A program made the position numbers and the translations under genes. Under the pieces are notes generated by a model. It saw only the letters and a program-made list of their open reading frames with translations. It was not told the DNA's origin and did not search any database. This document shows positions 1 through 10,343 of a stretch of DNA of 56,007 bases, one piece after another. The DNA is from Ophiostoma sp. CBS 140.51 (Eukaryota; Ascomycota; Sordariomycetes; Ophiostomatales; Ophiostomataceae). The stretch lies in NCBI GenBank assembly GCA_029298735.1, contig JANSLP010000218.1:1-56007 (forward strand), written 5' to 3'. How positions within the stretch are numbered: position 1 is the first letter of the stretch; each line of letters opens with the position of its first letter.

Positions 1-3000
1 ACGTGGGTGTCGGCGACCTCTCTAGCTCCTTGGCTAGGCGGTACTCCGGGAGCCTCTCGCTTCGAATAAGCCACCGGAGGAGCGGTCGGGCCGTGAGGCC
101 CGCCTGCAGGCGGTGGTCTAGGTCCGTCGGTGTCTGTGGCTAGTCTAACGGTCTTGGGGGTGTTTCTGTGCATGACAGGAGGACGTGGGCCGGGGTCTCG
201 TCTTCGGCCCCGCATATGCATGTTAGTGAGTCTGCGGCGCCTTGTCGATAGAGGTATGCACGGAGGCCGATGTGGCCGGTCCGGATTTGTGTAAGGAGGC
301 TGCTTTCGGCCTTAGTGAGGTGGAGGTGGCGGCGCCGTACGGCCCGTGCTGTCTAGCTCGGTGTCCGTGCCGCGAGAGATCTCGCGGAGTGACCGTTATT
401 TGCGTCCTATTACTAAAGAGCCTTCCACCGGTCGGTGACGGCCGTCTAGTTAGTCTCTTCGGGGGTAGGTGGTAGAGGCGGAGTGGGGAGAGGTGGGTAG
501 TAGTTAGTGAACGGTCGAGGGTGGTGGACTGCGCTCCGGATAGCCCAGGCTTTCTCCTAGTAGTCTGGCCGTGATAAGAAGACGGCGCGGCGGTAGGCTA
601 TGTAGAGGCTTAACGGCGGTATGCCTGCCTCGGAGTGGAGGAGATGAATAGGCGTCGACCGGTAGGCCCCGAGGACGGTGCGGAGGTAGTTGTGGAAGAT
701 CGTATTAAGGGAGGTCGTCGGCCGGCGGTTGCCCTTCTCCGGGAGGAAGACACTCGCGCCGTAGGCTGCCGTACTCCGGAGGACTGCCGTATAGATTGTA
801 CGGGCCCACGGGAGCGTATAGCCCCACGTCTTCCCGGTGAGTCTCGTAAGGGCGTAGCTTTACGTAGTGAGACGGCGTTTTATTTATCGTAGGTGCTCCG
901 AAAAGAGGAGCTTCCTATCAAGCCAGATACCGAGGAAGCGGGCCGACTGACGGGGAGTGAGGATAGTAGTCCGATCGAGCGACAGCGTCGTCGTCGGGGC
1001 TATATGGGCGCGAGAGAAGTGGAGTAGCTCGCTCTTTACAGGCTCGAATACGACGCCTCTCGGCCGTGCCTACTCCGTGACGGTAGTCTATGCCTCCCGT
1101 AAGAGGTAGCAGCAGAAGCTTGTCGTACGACCGCTCGCGAGAAGGTTGGTATCGTCTGCGAAACCGAGGGTAATAATTCTGTGGTGGCGGCGGAGAGCCT
1201 AGTAGAGTGGTGTCGTAAAGAGGATAAAGAGGATAGGTGATAACGGGGACCCTTGAGGGACGCTAGCGGTAACGGGCCGTGCCGGGGCTACCTTACCGTC
1301 GAAGGCGAGCTCCGTCGTCCGGCTTGTTAAATAATTCGTTATCCACTTAATTATCCAGTACGGGAGGTGGAGGGTATATAGTGTATAGATGAGCCACCCG
1401 TGGTGGACGTTATCAAAGGCCCCTTAGATATCTAGTTGGAGGAGAGACGCCGTATCGCCGGCGCTCCACACGCCCCGTACGGCATCGGTAAGGAGGCGGG
1501 CCGCGAGCTCTATCGACCGGTAGCGTCGGTTGCCCATTTATCCCTCCGGGAGGAGGTTATTCTCTTCTACCGTCTCGGTTAACCGACGGGCCATAATAGC
1601 TTCGATAACTTTACCGACAATACTAAGTAGCGCTATTAGGCGCCACCCTCTTGCTTCTTATCTCTCTTCGGCGGTTTTACCTGGTTTTGGGATAATTATT
1701 GTGCGGGACGCCTTAAAGTGTAACGGCTAGTGGCCGAGGTGGAGGCTAGCGACGGCGATGTTTCGGAGCTATGGAAAGAGAGAGTCGCCGCAGGCGCGGA
1801 GGAGTGCGTTTAATATTTAGTCCGGCCTAGATGCTTTCCTCGGAGAGGTACGGCGGACAGCTGCCGCGACGTCGTCTATAAATATATTTTGGCTAATAAA
1901 GATACGGCCGAGCGGTAACGCGGGTGGCGGTGGAGGCCGTATAGTATCGGGAGTCGGGAAGAAGCGACGTGAGAGGATCTCCGCTTTATCGTTAACGTAG
2001 CTAGCATATGTCCCGTCCGGGCGCCGTAGTAGCGGTAAAAGTGGAGGGGCGGAGGGGGTATAGCTCCGAGAGCGGGCCCACTTCTCTAATCTCCACAGGT
2101 CTGTATCCTTCGCCGAGGCCTTAAATAGGACAGTCCGCCAGTAGCGGGTATTAGTGCGTCGGAGGGTACGTTATTATGTCCGTCGTGCCTCTCGTACGGC
2201 GTTGTGTGCAGCCGTAGACTAGTCCCTAGCCCGTACTCTCCTTTCTGCGGCGCGAAGAGTGTCGGTGGCGGCGGCGGTAGCTGTGTCCTAGCCCGGGGAG
2301 CGCTGCCCTCGAGGAGGTAACTTGGCCGGGACGTACACATGTATAATACTGGTAAGCTTACCGATTAAATCGTTAGTCTAGCGTTCGAGCTCGGTGACGG
2401 AGCTTAGTGACGGTGGTGTTAGGAGTAAAATAAGTCGTCCAAGGGCGGCGGCCCTATCCTAGTCGAGACGGGACCAGCAGAAGCCGTCTGCTAGTGCCGG
2501 TAGTATCGTTATCGGGACGGAGCAGACCTGTAGCGTATAGTCGGAGCCCGGCCAGTCGAGTACGGAGTGCGTAGCTCGGAGGCGTAGAGAGGCCCACGTG
2601 TGGTCTATGGTCGACGGCCGGTGATGGGACCGGCCGCCTTTCGACTACCACGTTAGTGTACCCGGGGGTATTAGTAGAGATAGGTTCCATTCGTTCATAA
2701 GGTCTAGTAGAGTGTCGGCGTGTGTAGAGGTCCGTCCGGCCGTGTCCTAGAGAGGGTAGTGGAGGTTAACGTCTCCCATAAAAATAACGTCGGCGTTAAG
2801 GCCAAGGGGTAGTAGGGATATAGGGCGGGAGAGCGGCGAGTCCCACGGCTCTAGGCCGGCGGTCAAGGGCTCGCTATATATACCGAGGATATAGAGAGGG
2901 CGCTCTCGTGTGTAAATCGTAATATATATAAAGTCTTTTTTAGCTATATAGTCCCAGTAAGATAGCGGTAAACGCTTTGTGACGTAGCCGGCAAGGCGTC

Positions 3001-3250
3001 CCTCCCCGGCCTAGAGTTTATAGTATTTACCGGAGGCCGGCCCGGAGGCGTCGCCGTTCTTAATCTTAACTATTTCTTAAAGAAAAACGACGTCGGCGCC
3101 GAGAGTATCTACGTGGTGTAACGCTGTCTTTACATAGTCGTTTATTTTATATATATTCCATAAAATAATTACTACTATTACAGAGATAGAGGGGGTAGCT
3201 ATAGTGTATGTATCGTAGTAAATATATCGGGGCGGGCGGGCGGCGGGCGA
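1..3250 (-). pseudogene. LINE ORF2 (endonuclease / reverse transcriptase) remnant, partial
   Basis: Fragments in one minus-strand frame are recognisable. An AP-endonuclease-like stretch near 3.05-3.15 kb reads LGADVVFL-stop-EIVK, with the expected Gln replaced by a stop at 3077-3079. The RT box reads GFADDTNLLASG around 1139-1165. A C-terminal CICGAEDETPAH then LLSC zinc motif is near 180-225, followed by a Leu/Arg-rich tail running off the window. Stops occur throughout, so no product is expected. An RNase H domain between the RT and the zinc motif is possible, but I could not make it out. Confidence 0.75.
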
Positions 3251-3329
3251 CGGCCCGTGCCGCTAGCGTTACGGTATTCGGTTAAATAGTTTTAATAAAA
3301 GGGGTAGGTGCGAGAGTATGCCGGGTGAG

Positions 3330-4629
3330 GCCCCCGGTAGTTCGGGCATTATCTCTTATCGGGGGGCTTGTCGCAGAAGGGGCTCTCGTGGGCACCTCCG
3401 CAGTGTGCACACCGGGGGGGCTTGCGGCAGTTCCGTGCGTTGTGGTCCTATATCTAGCAGCGGTAGCAAATCTGTGGCCTAATATCTAGCTTGTACGGGA
3501 CGGCGCGGTGGAGGTAGTAGTCGAGGATAACTCCGTCCCGGATAAGTAAAGCGGCGTCGGCGTCGGTAGCTACGGTAAGGCATAGGCTGCCGAGGCTGGC
3601 CGGCGGGCCGTCTCGGCGAATCATAGGGCGTACTTAGAGGACTCGGCAAGGTACGTTTAATCTATCGTAAATATTTTATGCTTTATCGAGAAGGGTAGCG
3701 GCCGGTATACCGTGGAGGACGACTCTCGGGCTAGTGATCGTGACGTCAGCACCAATGTCCTTAGCCCAAGACACGTCCTCAACGTACCACCGGTCCGTCC
3801 CTCTCGGGAAGACAACGGCGCTATCGCCGCCCGGGAGTTAGCGTACGGCGTGGGCTAGTGTACGGTCGCCGGCGGCGGACTTGACGGCGTTAACAATAGT
3901 CTCGCATGACGGTGGTGACGTCATGCGGCTGGTGTGGAGGATAACCTCTTCGTATCGTGGCTTCGTTACTGTGGTGCGGGCGTTACTATGGATATTATTT
4001 ATTTGTTGTGGCATGGGGGTGGTTTACGAGGTGATACGAGAGGCGTATGTGGGTTTTACGTTGGCGGTAGTGGCGGCGGCCGGCGGCGTCGTCTCTGTGG
4101 CCGGTGTCGGTGTCATGGTGGCGCGGAGTGCCAAGGAGGTGACGGTGTAAAAGAGCCGTTGCAGGATCGTGTTAAAGGCCGCACCCACGCGGTCATCTAC
4201 CTTGTACACGATAAAGAGGGCGGTAGTAAGGGCGTCGGCGTGTCCATTCGGGATCCCACAAATCTTGGCAACGTCCTCCGGGACGGCGGTGGTGAGTGGT
4301 CCGGTAGACGGCCGGGTGTTATGCTCGGTGGCTGTGTTTTGCGGGATCGTAGGGGTAGTAGGTGTATCGTTTCGGCCGGGCGGCGTAGAGGGAGTGGCGG
4401 ACGTCGTAGCGCCCGACGTACGGCTGCGTTTAGTCGGGGAGCGTTGTAGGCTTTCGGGGACGGTGATGACGTCGTTCGTGGGGCGGTGGGTTGGGCTGCC
4501 GGCCGGTGTCAAGCTGTCTGCAGTGGGAGGCCGAGCGCGCTTGTTGGCCGTCGTCGGGGGTGGCGGGGCGGCTATGCCGCGGAGCCGTGCCGAAGCGGCC
4601 CGTGGCGCGCTGACCGCGACGGTGGGCAT
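3330..4629 (-). pseudogene. LINE ORF1 (gag-like, CCHC zinc knuckles), broken by stops
   Basis: The N-terminal part (from the ATG at 4629) is open down to 4024 and rich in Pro, Thr, Ala and Arg, as expected for a basic nucleic-acid-binding gag. A stop at 4024-4026 (probably CAA to TAA) and another near 3840 interrupt it, and the same frame then continues to the zinc knuckles. Knuckle 1 (3427-3468) is C-x2-C-x4-H-x4-C with two in-frame stops between the second Cys and the His. Knuckle 2 (3373-3411) is an intact C-x2-C-x3-H-x4-C. A third, just downstream, has its second Cys changed to Tyr. The 5' portion is much less mutated than the 3' portion. Confidence 0.75.
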
Positions 4630-4690
4630 GCCGGCGGCAGTGCGGGTGGCACGGGGTGTCGGGATGGACAATAAGGTAGTAAAGTGGTGA

Positions 4691-5089
4691 TCAAAACGAT
4701 AAAAGATTTTTTCTGCCTGTATTAGCAAGCAACAATTGATTGTGAAGGAAAATAAGTAAAGGATAAAAACAATATCTTAAATGAGAAAATAGTTGTAAAT
4801 AAAACACAATAAAACATAAATGCAAATAGGGCAAGTCCAATGTTCTGTCGAATTATTTAGTCTCAACAAAAAAATATTTAATACTGGCAAAGTAATTTCA
4901 TTTTTAATCGACTTTTCACATTGTTCAATTTAATTTGTGAAACTCATCGTCACCAAACAATTGTTTTCAAATGTTTGAATTATTTCAGAATAATCTCCTA
5001 GCCCCTTATTTGATTCTTTCGGGCATTGGGAAAAGTACTAAACAAAGCCGGCGTATCATGCAGAATCTCTGTACAAGAACCGACCATAT
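4691..5089. other. AT-rich spacer between LINE relic and first gene
   Basis: Strongly AT-rich, with no convincing ORF and several short A and T runs. It separates the GC-rich LINE relic from the 3' end of the Zn2Cys6 regulator. I see nothing else in it. Confidence 0.6.
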
Positions 5090-7437
5090 CTATGAAAAAG
5101 AAGAGCCCGCGGGGTTGAAAAACCTCTCGAAGCTGCTGCATGTGTCGACTGACAACGCCCAGTCCATAAACTCCGCAAACCCGTCCTGGCGACTGGGATC
5201 GAGCCACGAAAGGTCATCGTCAACAACGTTTGGAACAGAAGGACTGCCTTCAATAGACTGTGAAATGTTTGAGGAGACCGGCGACGATGTACGGCTCACG
5301 TGACCTGCCAACATGTCTGCCTTTGCGGCCAAATCTTTCGTAATGGTGGCTGCATCCGAGCTGACAGGAGAACTGGCGCCATAGAGATCAAATACGACAA
5401 TGGCCTTGTCAAGTGCACGGCGGGCTTTGGTGGTGGCTTGGTGGATAGGATACGCAAGGATAAACCCGACGATTGTGATGGCTGTATTCCACTGCATGGT
5501 AAAGAACTCGGACCAGTTTCTCATGAAATCAGATTCAGTCATGACTTGGTGCATGATGAGGGTGAAGGAGACGGCGTGGTCAACACAAGTCGTAGCATGC
5601 CGCTCAGCGACAGGAGTGTAGGTTTTAGGGTGGGAGTAGAATGTGATGAATGGCCTGGTCAGAGTCACAAGGGAATGATGGTACGTCAGTTCAAGACACA
5701 CTCGCTGCCTCTGCAGCCACGTTGGCAGCAGCGTGTCAATTTCGACGGCAAGGCAACTCGTCGAGTATGGGTCTCCTCCGCTGCGTCGTCGCATTTTCAG
5801 GTCCAGTGGGACGCTATCTGCCCACGCCTTCATGGCCGGGATCGTCCGTGCCAATGTTTTGGCACACTCTTCCACCGCATCCGGGTCCGTGTAAATACAC
5901 GACAATTGGTTGCGGTGGATGACCTCGCCAAAATCGTCCCACAGCGCGCTGAACACATCTGATATTGTGAGAAACAGACGCAGATTTTGGAGTGCATACG
6001 TAAGCCATGTCACATTATCGCCATGACGCCCAAGAGTAGCACCATTGTAAGCTGCGGCCTCTCTGTCATCTGAATATACAGCCACAGAGACGTGGGTACG
6101 GTCGACGAGAAAAGGCCGGCCCAGCTTTGTTGACATTTTTGTGTCTGTCATCCACAAAGTCCACCAGATGCGTCTGCGAAGCTCCTTTTCGCCAGGGGCA
6201 ATGTCAGAGGTGGGCTCCGTATGCAACCCGAGAACATGTGCTGCTCGTACTGCTTGAGAAAGAACGATGTGACTTGTGTTCTGGAACGATCCACAGCATA
6301 GATAATACGCAGCAAAAATGTAACTTTGTACTGTGGAGATTGATGGACTTTCAAGGTCGTCGACGAGGAGGGCTTGTGCACGCCGATAGTATGACCGTCC
6401 GGCTGTAGTGGCACCTTCAGAAGCTGCACCAGACTCGGCTTCGCTTGTCCCAAGTACAGCTGCCGGGATATATGAGTATCCATACTGCAGACACAGTGCA
6501 AGGACAATATCGACGAGAGGAGAATTCTCACGATGCTGGCGACGTGGTTCCCACAAAGACGCATAATGTGTCCGGAAGTCAACCTCGTCGATAATAGGGA
6601 GCAGGCAATGGTAGCCTTCCCAGAACAGGCGCAACACGGATTCTTCTTGTGTACGGGAAAGAAAGCGATTAGGTTCAAGGAGTGCAGCCCCATCTCCGCT
6701 GTCAACGGGTTCCTTTGTTGCATCTCGATGGACTTTTCGGTTGGGCCCGCGCAGCTGTATTGCATGAGCTGCATGAGGTTGTTGGAGAGCGTTGCCGAGG
6801 TACGACCCGATACGGCTGACAAAATAAAATGAAGACGCAGCCCCATAGTAGGAAAGACGTCCGGAGTGTGCCGTGTCAACGTAGATGCCCTTCCACTGTG
6901 GTTTTGTGGTTGGTGGCGTGCTGGACAGTGGGTTTTGGGGAAGAGGATGGTCGCTTCCTGTCTTGGTAGCTGACGCGTCAGACGAGCTTGCTGGTGTAGC
7001 GTCCATCGAGTCTGATGACCTGGAACTCAACAGGTCCTCTAGCTCTTTCACGCGTCTTTGCAACCGTTTATTCTCTCTATCAGAATCAGTTGGCAACGTC
7101 AACATCCCAGATCATATCAAATAGCTTCTGTGATATCAACACCATGATATCCGAATACATACCTCAGGGCCTGGGGCAGTGTACGTGGCTCTGCATCTTG
7201 TCCACGGTCAGTACAGGGCATTTCTCTCGCCCTGCATGCCTTGCATGGCTGGGTGTTGTCGCATCGAATTTTGCGGGCACGGCACCAGTCGCAAGCGCGA
7301 GACACTTGTTTTCGCGTACGTCTGGTGGGAGTCTCGGCGCGATCCACACTCGATATCGAAGGGGCAAGTATTTGCTTCGGCGGCATGGCTGTGTCGTCGT
7401 TGGTATTGAGATTGAGGTTCAAACAAGATTCAGACAT
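5090..7437 (-). CDS. Zn2Cys6 fungal transcription factor, 753 aa
   Basis: Two exons: 7163-7437 and 5090-7076. The 86-nt intron (donor GTATGT, acceptor GATAG) restores the frame at ALR|ENKRLQRRV. Residues 49-75 form a complete binuclear zinc cluster (C-x2-C-x6-C-x5-C-x2-C-x6-C). A short Glu/Lys/Arg/Leu helix follows at about 92-108 and is likely the dimerisation coiled coil. Residues about 240-420 carry the fungal regulator middle homology domain, including the typical segment RRRIWWTLWMTD near 392. It would be a nuclear DNA-binding regulator. It lies outside the CCCCACA-bearing cluster, convergent towards the LINE, and its own promoter lacks that motif, so control of the cluster is not indicated. 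Target genes unknown. Confidence 0.88.
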
Positions 7438-7842
7438 GAATTACGCCGGACAGAAGGTTGGTGCGAGTTGACTGGGAGGGCGGGAAAGCGGGGCTCTGTC
7501 GGAGTTTCGGAGTTTAACGTCAAAACGTGTGGCCTCTGAAAAAGGCAATTAGCGAGAGCAAATGCGAACTGCCGGCATGGGATTTTTGGAACTGGCGCTG
7601 TATTTTGGCTGCATTGACAACCAGATCCAAAACCCGGCCATTGAATGTTAAGATTCCCGCAAAGAAAGGAAATAAGAAAGAAGACAAAATATGCATCTCA
7701 AGTGGCAAGTTTCATGCAAATTATAATTCATTTGCACAGCATTTATATTGGGCGCTGAGTGCAGTTAAGCAACAAAGTGTATTTCTAATCTCTAAATCTA
7801 TGGTGGACGTGTGCTGCCCCATCAAACCCTCAAACTGTAGCT
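7438..7842. other. Intergenic spacer
   Basis: About 400 bases between the start of the Zn2Cys6 regulator and the stop of the OYE gene. It is the promoter of the regulator. No CCCCACA motif and no RNA gene seen. Confidence 0.5.
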
Positions 7843-8988
7843 TCAAGCCACAACTTGTGTCTCCAGGTACTGAGGACTGAACGGGTAGTCATTGTAGCCC
7901 TCGTTGGCCATGGTCAGATAGAACGTCTTTCTGTTGTACTTGTTGAGGGGAAAGCCGTTCTTGATTCGAAAGACGAAGTCCGGGTTGGCGAGGAAGTGGC
8001 GCCCAAAGCCAATGAGCACGTCCCACTGTTTGTAGTGCTCGTCAACAGTAAGACGCGCTACCTCTGGCGTGTAACCGCCGGCAATGAGCACTGGGGCGAG
8101 GTTGTCCCAGGCATCGAGGATGAAGTCCAAAGTCCTGCCCTCGTTCTGATTCTTTTCACCCAACAAAAACACAGCCGGGTCACCCGTTGCATTAACAAGA
8201 GACAGATATGCGAATTTCGCGTTCATCTTCTTTAGCTCGGCGATGAGATACGAGTATAGCTCGTGCACATCTGACTTTTCGGTCCCCTGGAACCTAGCAT
8301 ATGGCGAGAAACGCACAGCAACGCGCTCTGCGCCAATGGCACCAACAACGGCCCGGACAACCTCGAGAGTCAGCCTCGAGCGGTTCTCAATGGATCCGCC
8401 CCAGCGATCCGTCCGCCGGTTGACGCTGTCAGACAGAAACTGGTCGAGAAGGTAGCCGTGTGCCCCGTGAACCTCCACGCCGTCGGCACCAGCAGCGATT
8501 GCAAGCTTGGACGAGTTGGCAAATCCCTGAATCGTCTCTTGTATTTCGGCCTCCGTCATTGGGTTCGGAGAGACGTCGACGCCAGGCATGCTCACGTCGC
8601 TGCTGGACCGGTATGGACGGCCGCTCTCGGTGATGTAGTCCACGGTCGAGGCGCGCCCCAGGGCAAACAGTTGCTGGAAGTACACTGAGCCCTTGGCGTG
8701 AACAGCGTCAATGATTTTCTTCCATGCAGCCACCTGGGCATCGCTGTTGAACCCGGGGATGTTCCGCTGGCCTTCTTCGTCGTGTGAAGTAGCAGTCGCC
8801 TCAGAAATGATGAGGGTACCGGGCGTCGAGGCGCGGTCGGCGTAGTACGTCTCCATGATGGGAATGGGAGCGTGGTTGTCGTCATTGCGATTGCGTGTCA
8901 GAGGAGCCAGGACAATGCGGTGCTGCAATGTGTGGTTGCCCAGCTTTAGCGGCTTGAACAGCTTGCTGTCTACGAGTGTGGTGGCCAT
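7843..8988 (-). CDS. Old yellow enzyme-type NADH:flavin oxidoreductase, 381 aa
   Basis: Intronless FMN-dependent ene-reductase of the OYE family, a TIM barrel expected to reduce activated C=C bonds of enals, enones or quinones with NAD(P)H. Visible markers: APLTRNR at residues 28-34 with the FMN-contacting Thr31, HGAHGYLLDQF at 174-184 giving the His174/His177 pair for substrate anchoring and the proton-donor Tyr179, VRFSPY at 225-230, and the late glycine-rich FMN phosphate region LIAGGY/GFGRHFLANPDF. The segment usually written QLWHLGR is QQLFALGR here, so the Trp and His of that motif are replaced. Length fits the family. It is divergent from the GFA-type gene. No CCCCACA motif lies in their shared promoter. 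Confidence 0.9.
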   Translation of the reverse strand: MATTLVDSKLFKPLKLGNHTLQHRIVLAPLTRNRNDDNHAPIPIMETYYADRASTPGTLIISEATATSHDEEGQRNIPGFNSDAQVAAWKKIIDAVHAKGSVYFQQLFALGRASTVDYITESGRPYRSSSDVSMPGVDVSPNPMTEAEIQETIQGFANSSKLAIAAGADGVEVHGAHGYLLDQFLSDSVNRRTDRWGGSIENRSRLTLEVVRAVVGAIGAERVAVRFSPYARFQGTEKSDVHELYSYLIAELKKMNAKFAYLSLVNATGDPAVFLLGEKNQNEGRTLDFILDAWDNLAPVLIAGGYTPEVARLTVDEHYKQWDVLIGFGRHFLANPDFVFRIKNGFPLNKYNRKTFYLTMANEGYNDYPFSPQYLETQVVA

Positions 8989-9617
8989 GGTGGTTGATTT
9001 TTATGAGGCGTCTAAGGTGTATAAGGCGTCTTTTGTGGCGTATTTTGAGATGTCGTTCTTTTTCAGAGTGTGAAATCCCACCTCGAGTTTTGATTGTGGT
9101 TAAGTTTGGATAAAAAGATATACATATCAACTCCAGAAGACAGCCGTTTATTTATGCAGCGGCTCCCGTTTGCGGGGGCGACGGCCCAGAGCGCCAGTCG
9201 TCTTAGAAATGAAGCCACGAAGTAGCTAGTTCGTCAATTCCAGAGCTAGCTGCGCTGTCCCGTGTTCTTACAAATTAGTGCAGCGATATCCTACATTACA
9301 GTGCACTGATAGCTTCAAAACTCCGCAATTCCGCAACTCCGTGGCCCAACTCCTCAACTCCGTCCCGCAACTGCGTGCCCTGCGCTTCCGCCATACGCAT
9401 CCGCCTCTTACGCTGACAAAAGTAGAGATTGATGTCTTGCATTTCCTCCACAACTTCTGCAATGTATCATTCGTATAAATCAAACTGGTTCCCGACTCCT
9501 CCATCCGCAAAGCCAAGACAAATCTTTGCCGAGCAGGCTGCGTGCAGATTAGTGAAGCTGCAAATTGCAACTACCACTCCCAACTGTCAGTCGTTGATCA
9601 CGCCAATTCACAACAAA
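8989..9617. promoter_or_regulatory. Divergent promoter region of OYE and GFA-type genes
   Basis: 629 bases shared by two divergent genes. It contains a patch of imperfect short repeats of the type CCGCAACTCC / CCCAACTCC around 9319-9372. No CCCCACA motif was found, in contrast to the promoters from 12.4 kb onward. Confidence 0.45.
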
Positions 9618-10246
9618 ATGGCTGCGTCGGCCGACAAATCGAAGCCGTATATACCCCTGGCTGGTTCGGCCAATGACGGATGGTCGACCGAAGACAGAGC
9701 CTCTGCGACTTGTTTTTGCGGCGCTGTCCAGCTGGCATTTGTAAGCCTCGCTCGTTTCGACCCATTTTACAGCACCCCTTATGTCTAGCCAGGCTGCAGA
9801 CTAGTTTACAGTTACTAACTCCCCTGTAGCCAACACAAGGACCCGGCCTCATTGACACATTTCTTTGTCACTGCACCGACTGCCGGAAGCTCACGGCGTC
9901 CATGTTTGCTTCCAACTTTATCGTTGCAAACACACACATGGAGCACATACGCGGCAAAAAGAACCTCAAAACCTTTAGCCAGTCCCGCACCATCCGCTCC
10001 GGCAAGACAATGACGAATCATTTCTGCTCGACTTGCGGAACGCTCATGTACCGTGTCGGCGAAGCGTATCCTGGCGTGAGTATTCTGCGCATTGGCACAG
10101 TGGACGATTTCACGCTGCACGAGACGAAACTCAAAGCTAGGATTGAGCAATACACTGATGACCGCGTGGGCTGGCTGTGCAACGTTGATGGCATGGAACA
10201 ATACGGCGGAAGTGGCTTTGGCAAAAAGGCCAAAGCGCAACTCTGA
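9618..10246 (+). CDS. GFA/CENP-V family zinc protein (glutathione-dependent formaldehyde-activating-like), 179 aa
   Basis: Two exons: 9618-9740 and 9830-10246 (89-nt intron, donor GTAAGC, acceptor TGTAG, phase 0). The zinc-binding cysteines of the fold are all present: CFCG (Cys32, Cys34), CHCTDC (Cys54, Cys56, Cys59) and FCSTCG (Cys107, Cys110). Founding members bind glutathione and speed S-hydroxymethylglutathione formation from formaldehyde, but most fungal members have no proven activity. The neighbouring VAO-type enzyme belongs to a family that can release formaldehyde from methoxymethyl phenols, so a formaldehyde-related role is an attractive inference only. It is convergent with the VAO-type gene, 97 bases apart. 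Confidence 0.85.
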
Positions 10247-10343
10247 CATTGATTTGATTGAGCAAGTTGTTACGAATCATTGGATTTAAATTATTCAGAA
10301 ACAATTGTATTCTCAATAGCAGATCGGCCCCTCAAACGTTTGC

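Larger units (their letters stand above)
1..4690 (-). mobile_element. RIP-decayed non-LTR (LINE, Tad/I-like) retrotransposon, 3' end cut by the window
   Basis: Read on the minus strand this is a two-ORF LINE: an ORF1 gag with zinc knuckles (about 3.33-4.63 kb), then ORF2 with an endonuclease motif near 3.08 kb, an RT active-site box (FADD, 1151-1162) and a C-terminal zinc motif (CICG..ETPAH....C) near 180-225. Many in-frame TAG/TAA codons sit where CAG/CAA is expected, and a zinc-knuckle Cys codon TGC has become TAC; both are CpA-to-TpA changes typical of RIP. The right edge is placed near 4690, where GC-rich sequence switches abruptly to AT-rich. The 3' end lies beyond base 1. The element is inactive. 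The clade is inferred from layout and motifs, not from a tree. Confidence 0.85.

Noticed and set aside
3881..4690. Several plus-strand ORFs up to 173 codons
   Set aside because: They are opposite the LINE gag frame, whose zinc knuckles and endonuclease continue on the minus strand.
5300..5962. Plus-strand ORF of 220 codons opposite the Zn2Cys6 regulator
   Set aside because: Shadow of the regulator coding region; no domain.
7843..10246. Including OYE and GFA-type genes in the CCCCACA regulon
   Set aside because: No copy of the motif was found in their shared promoter, so they are treated as neighbours only.
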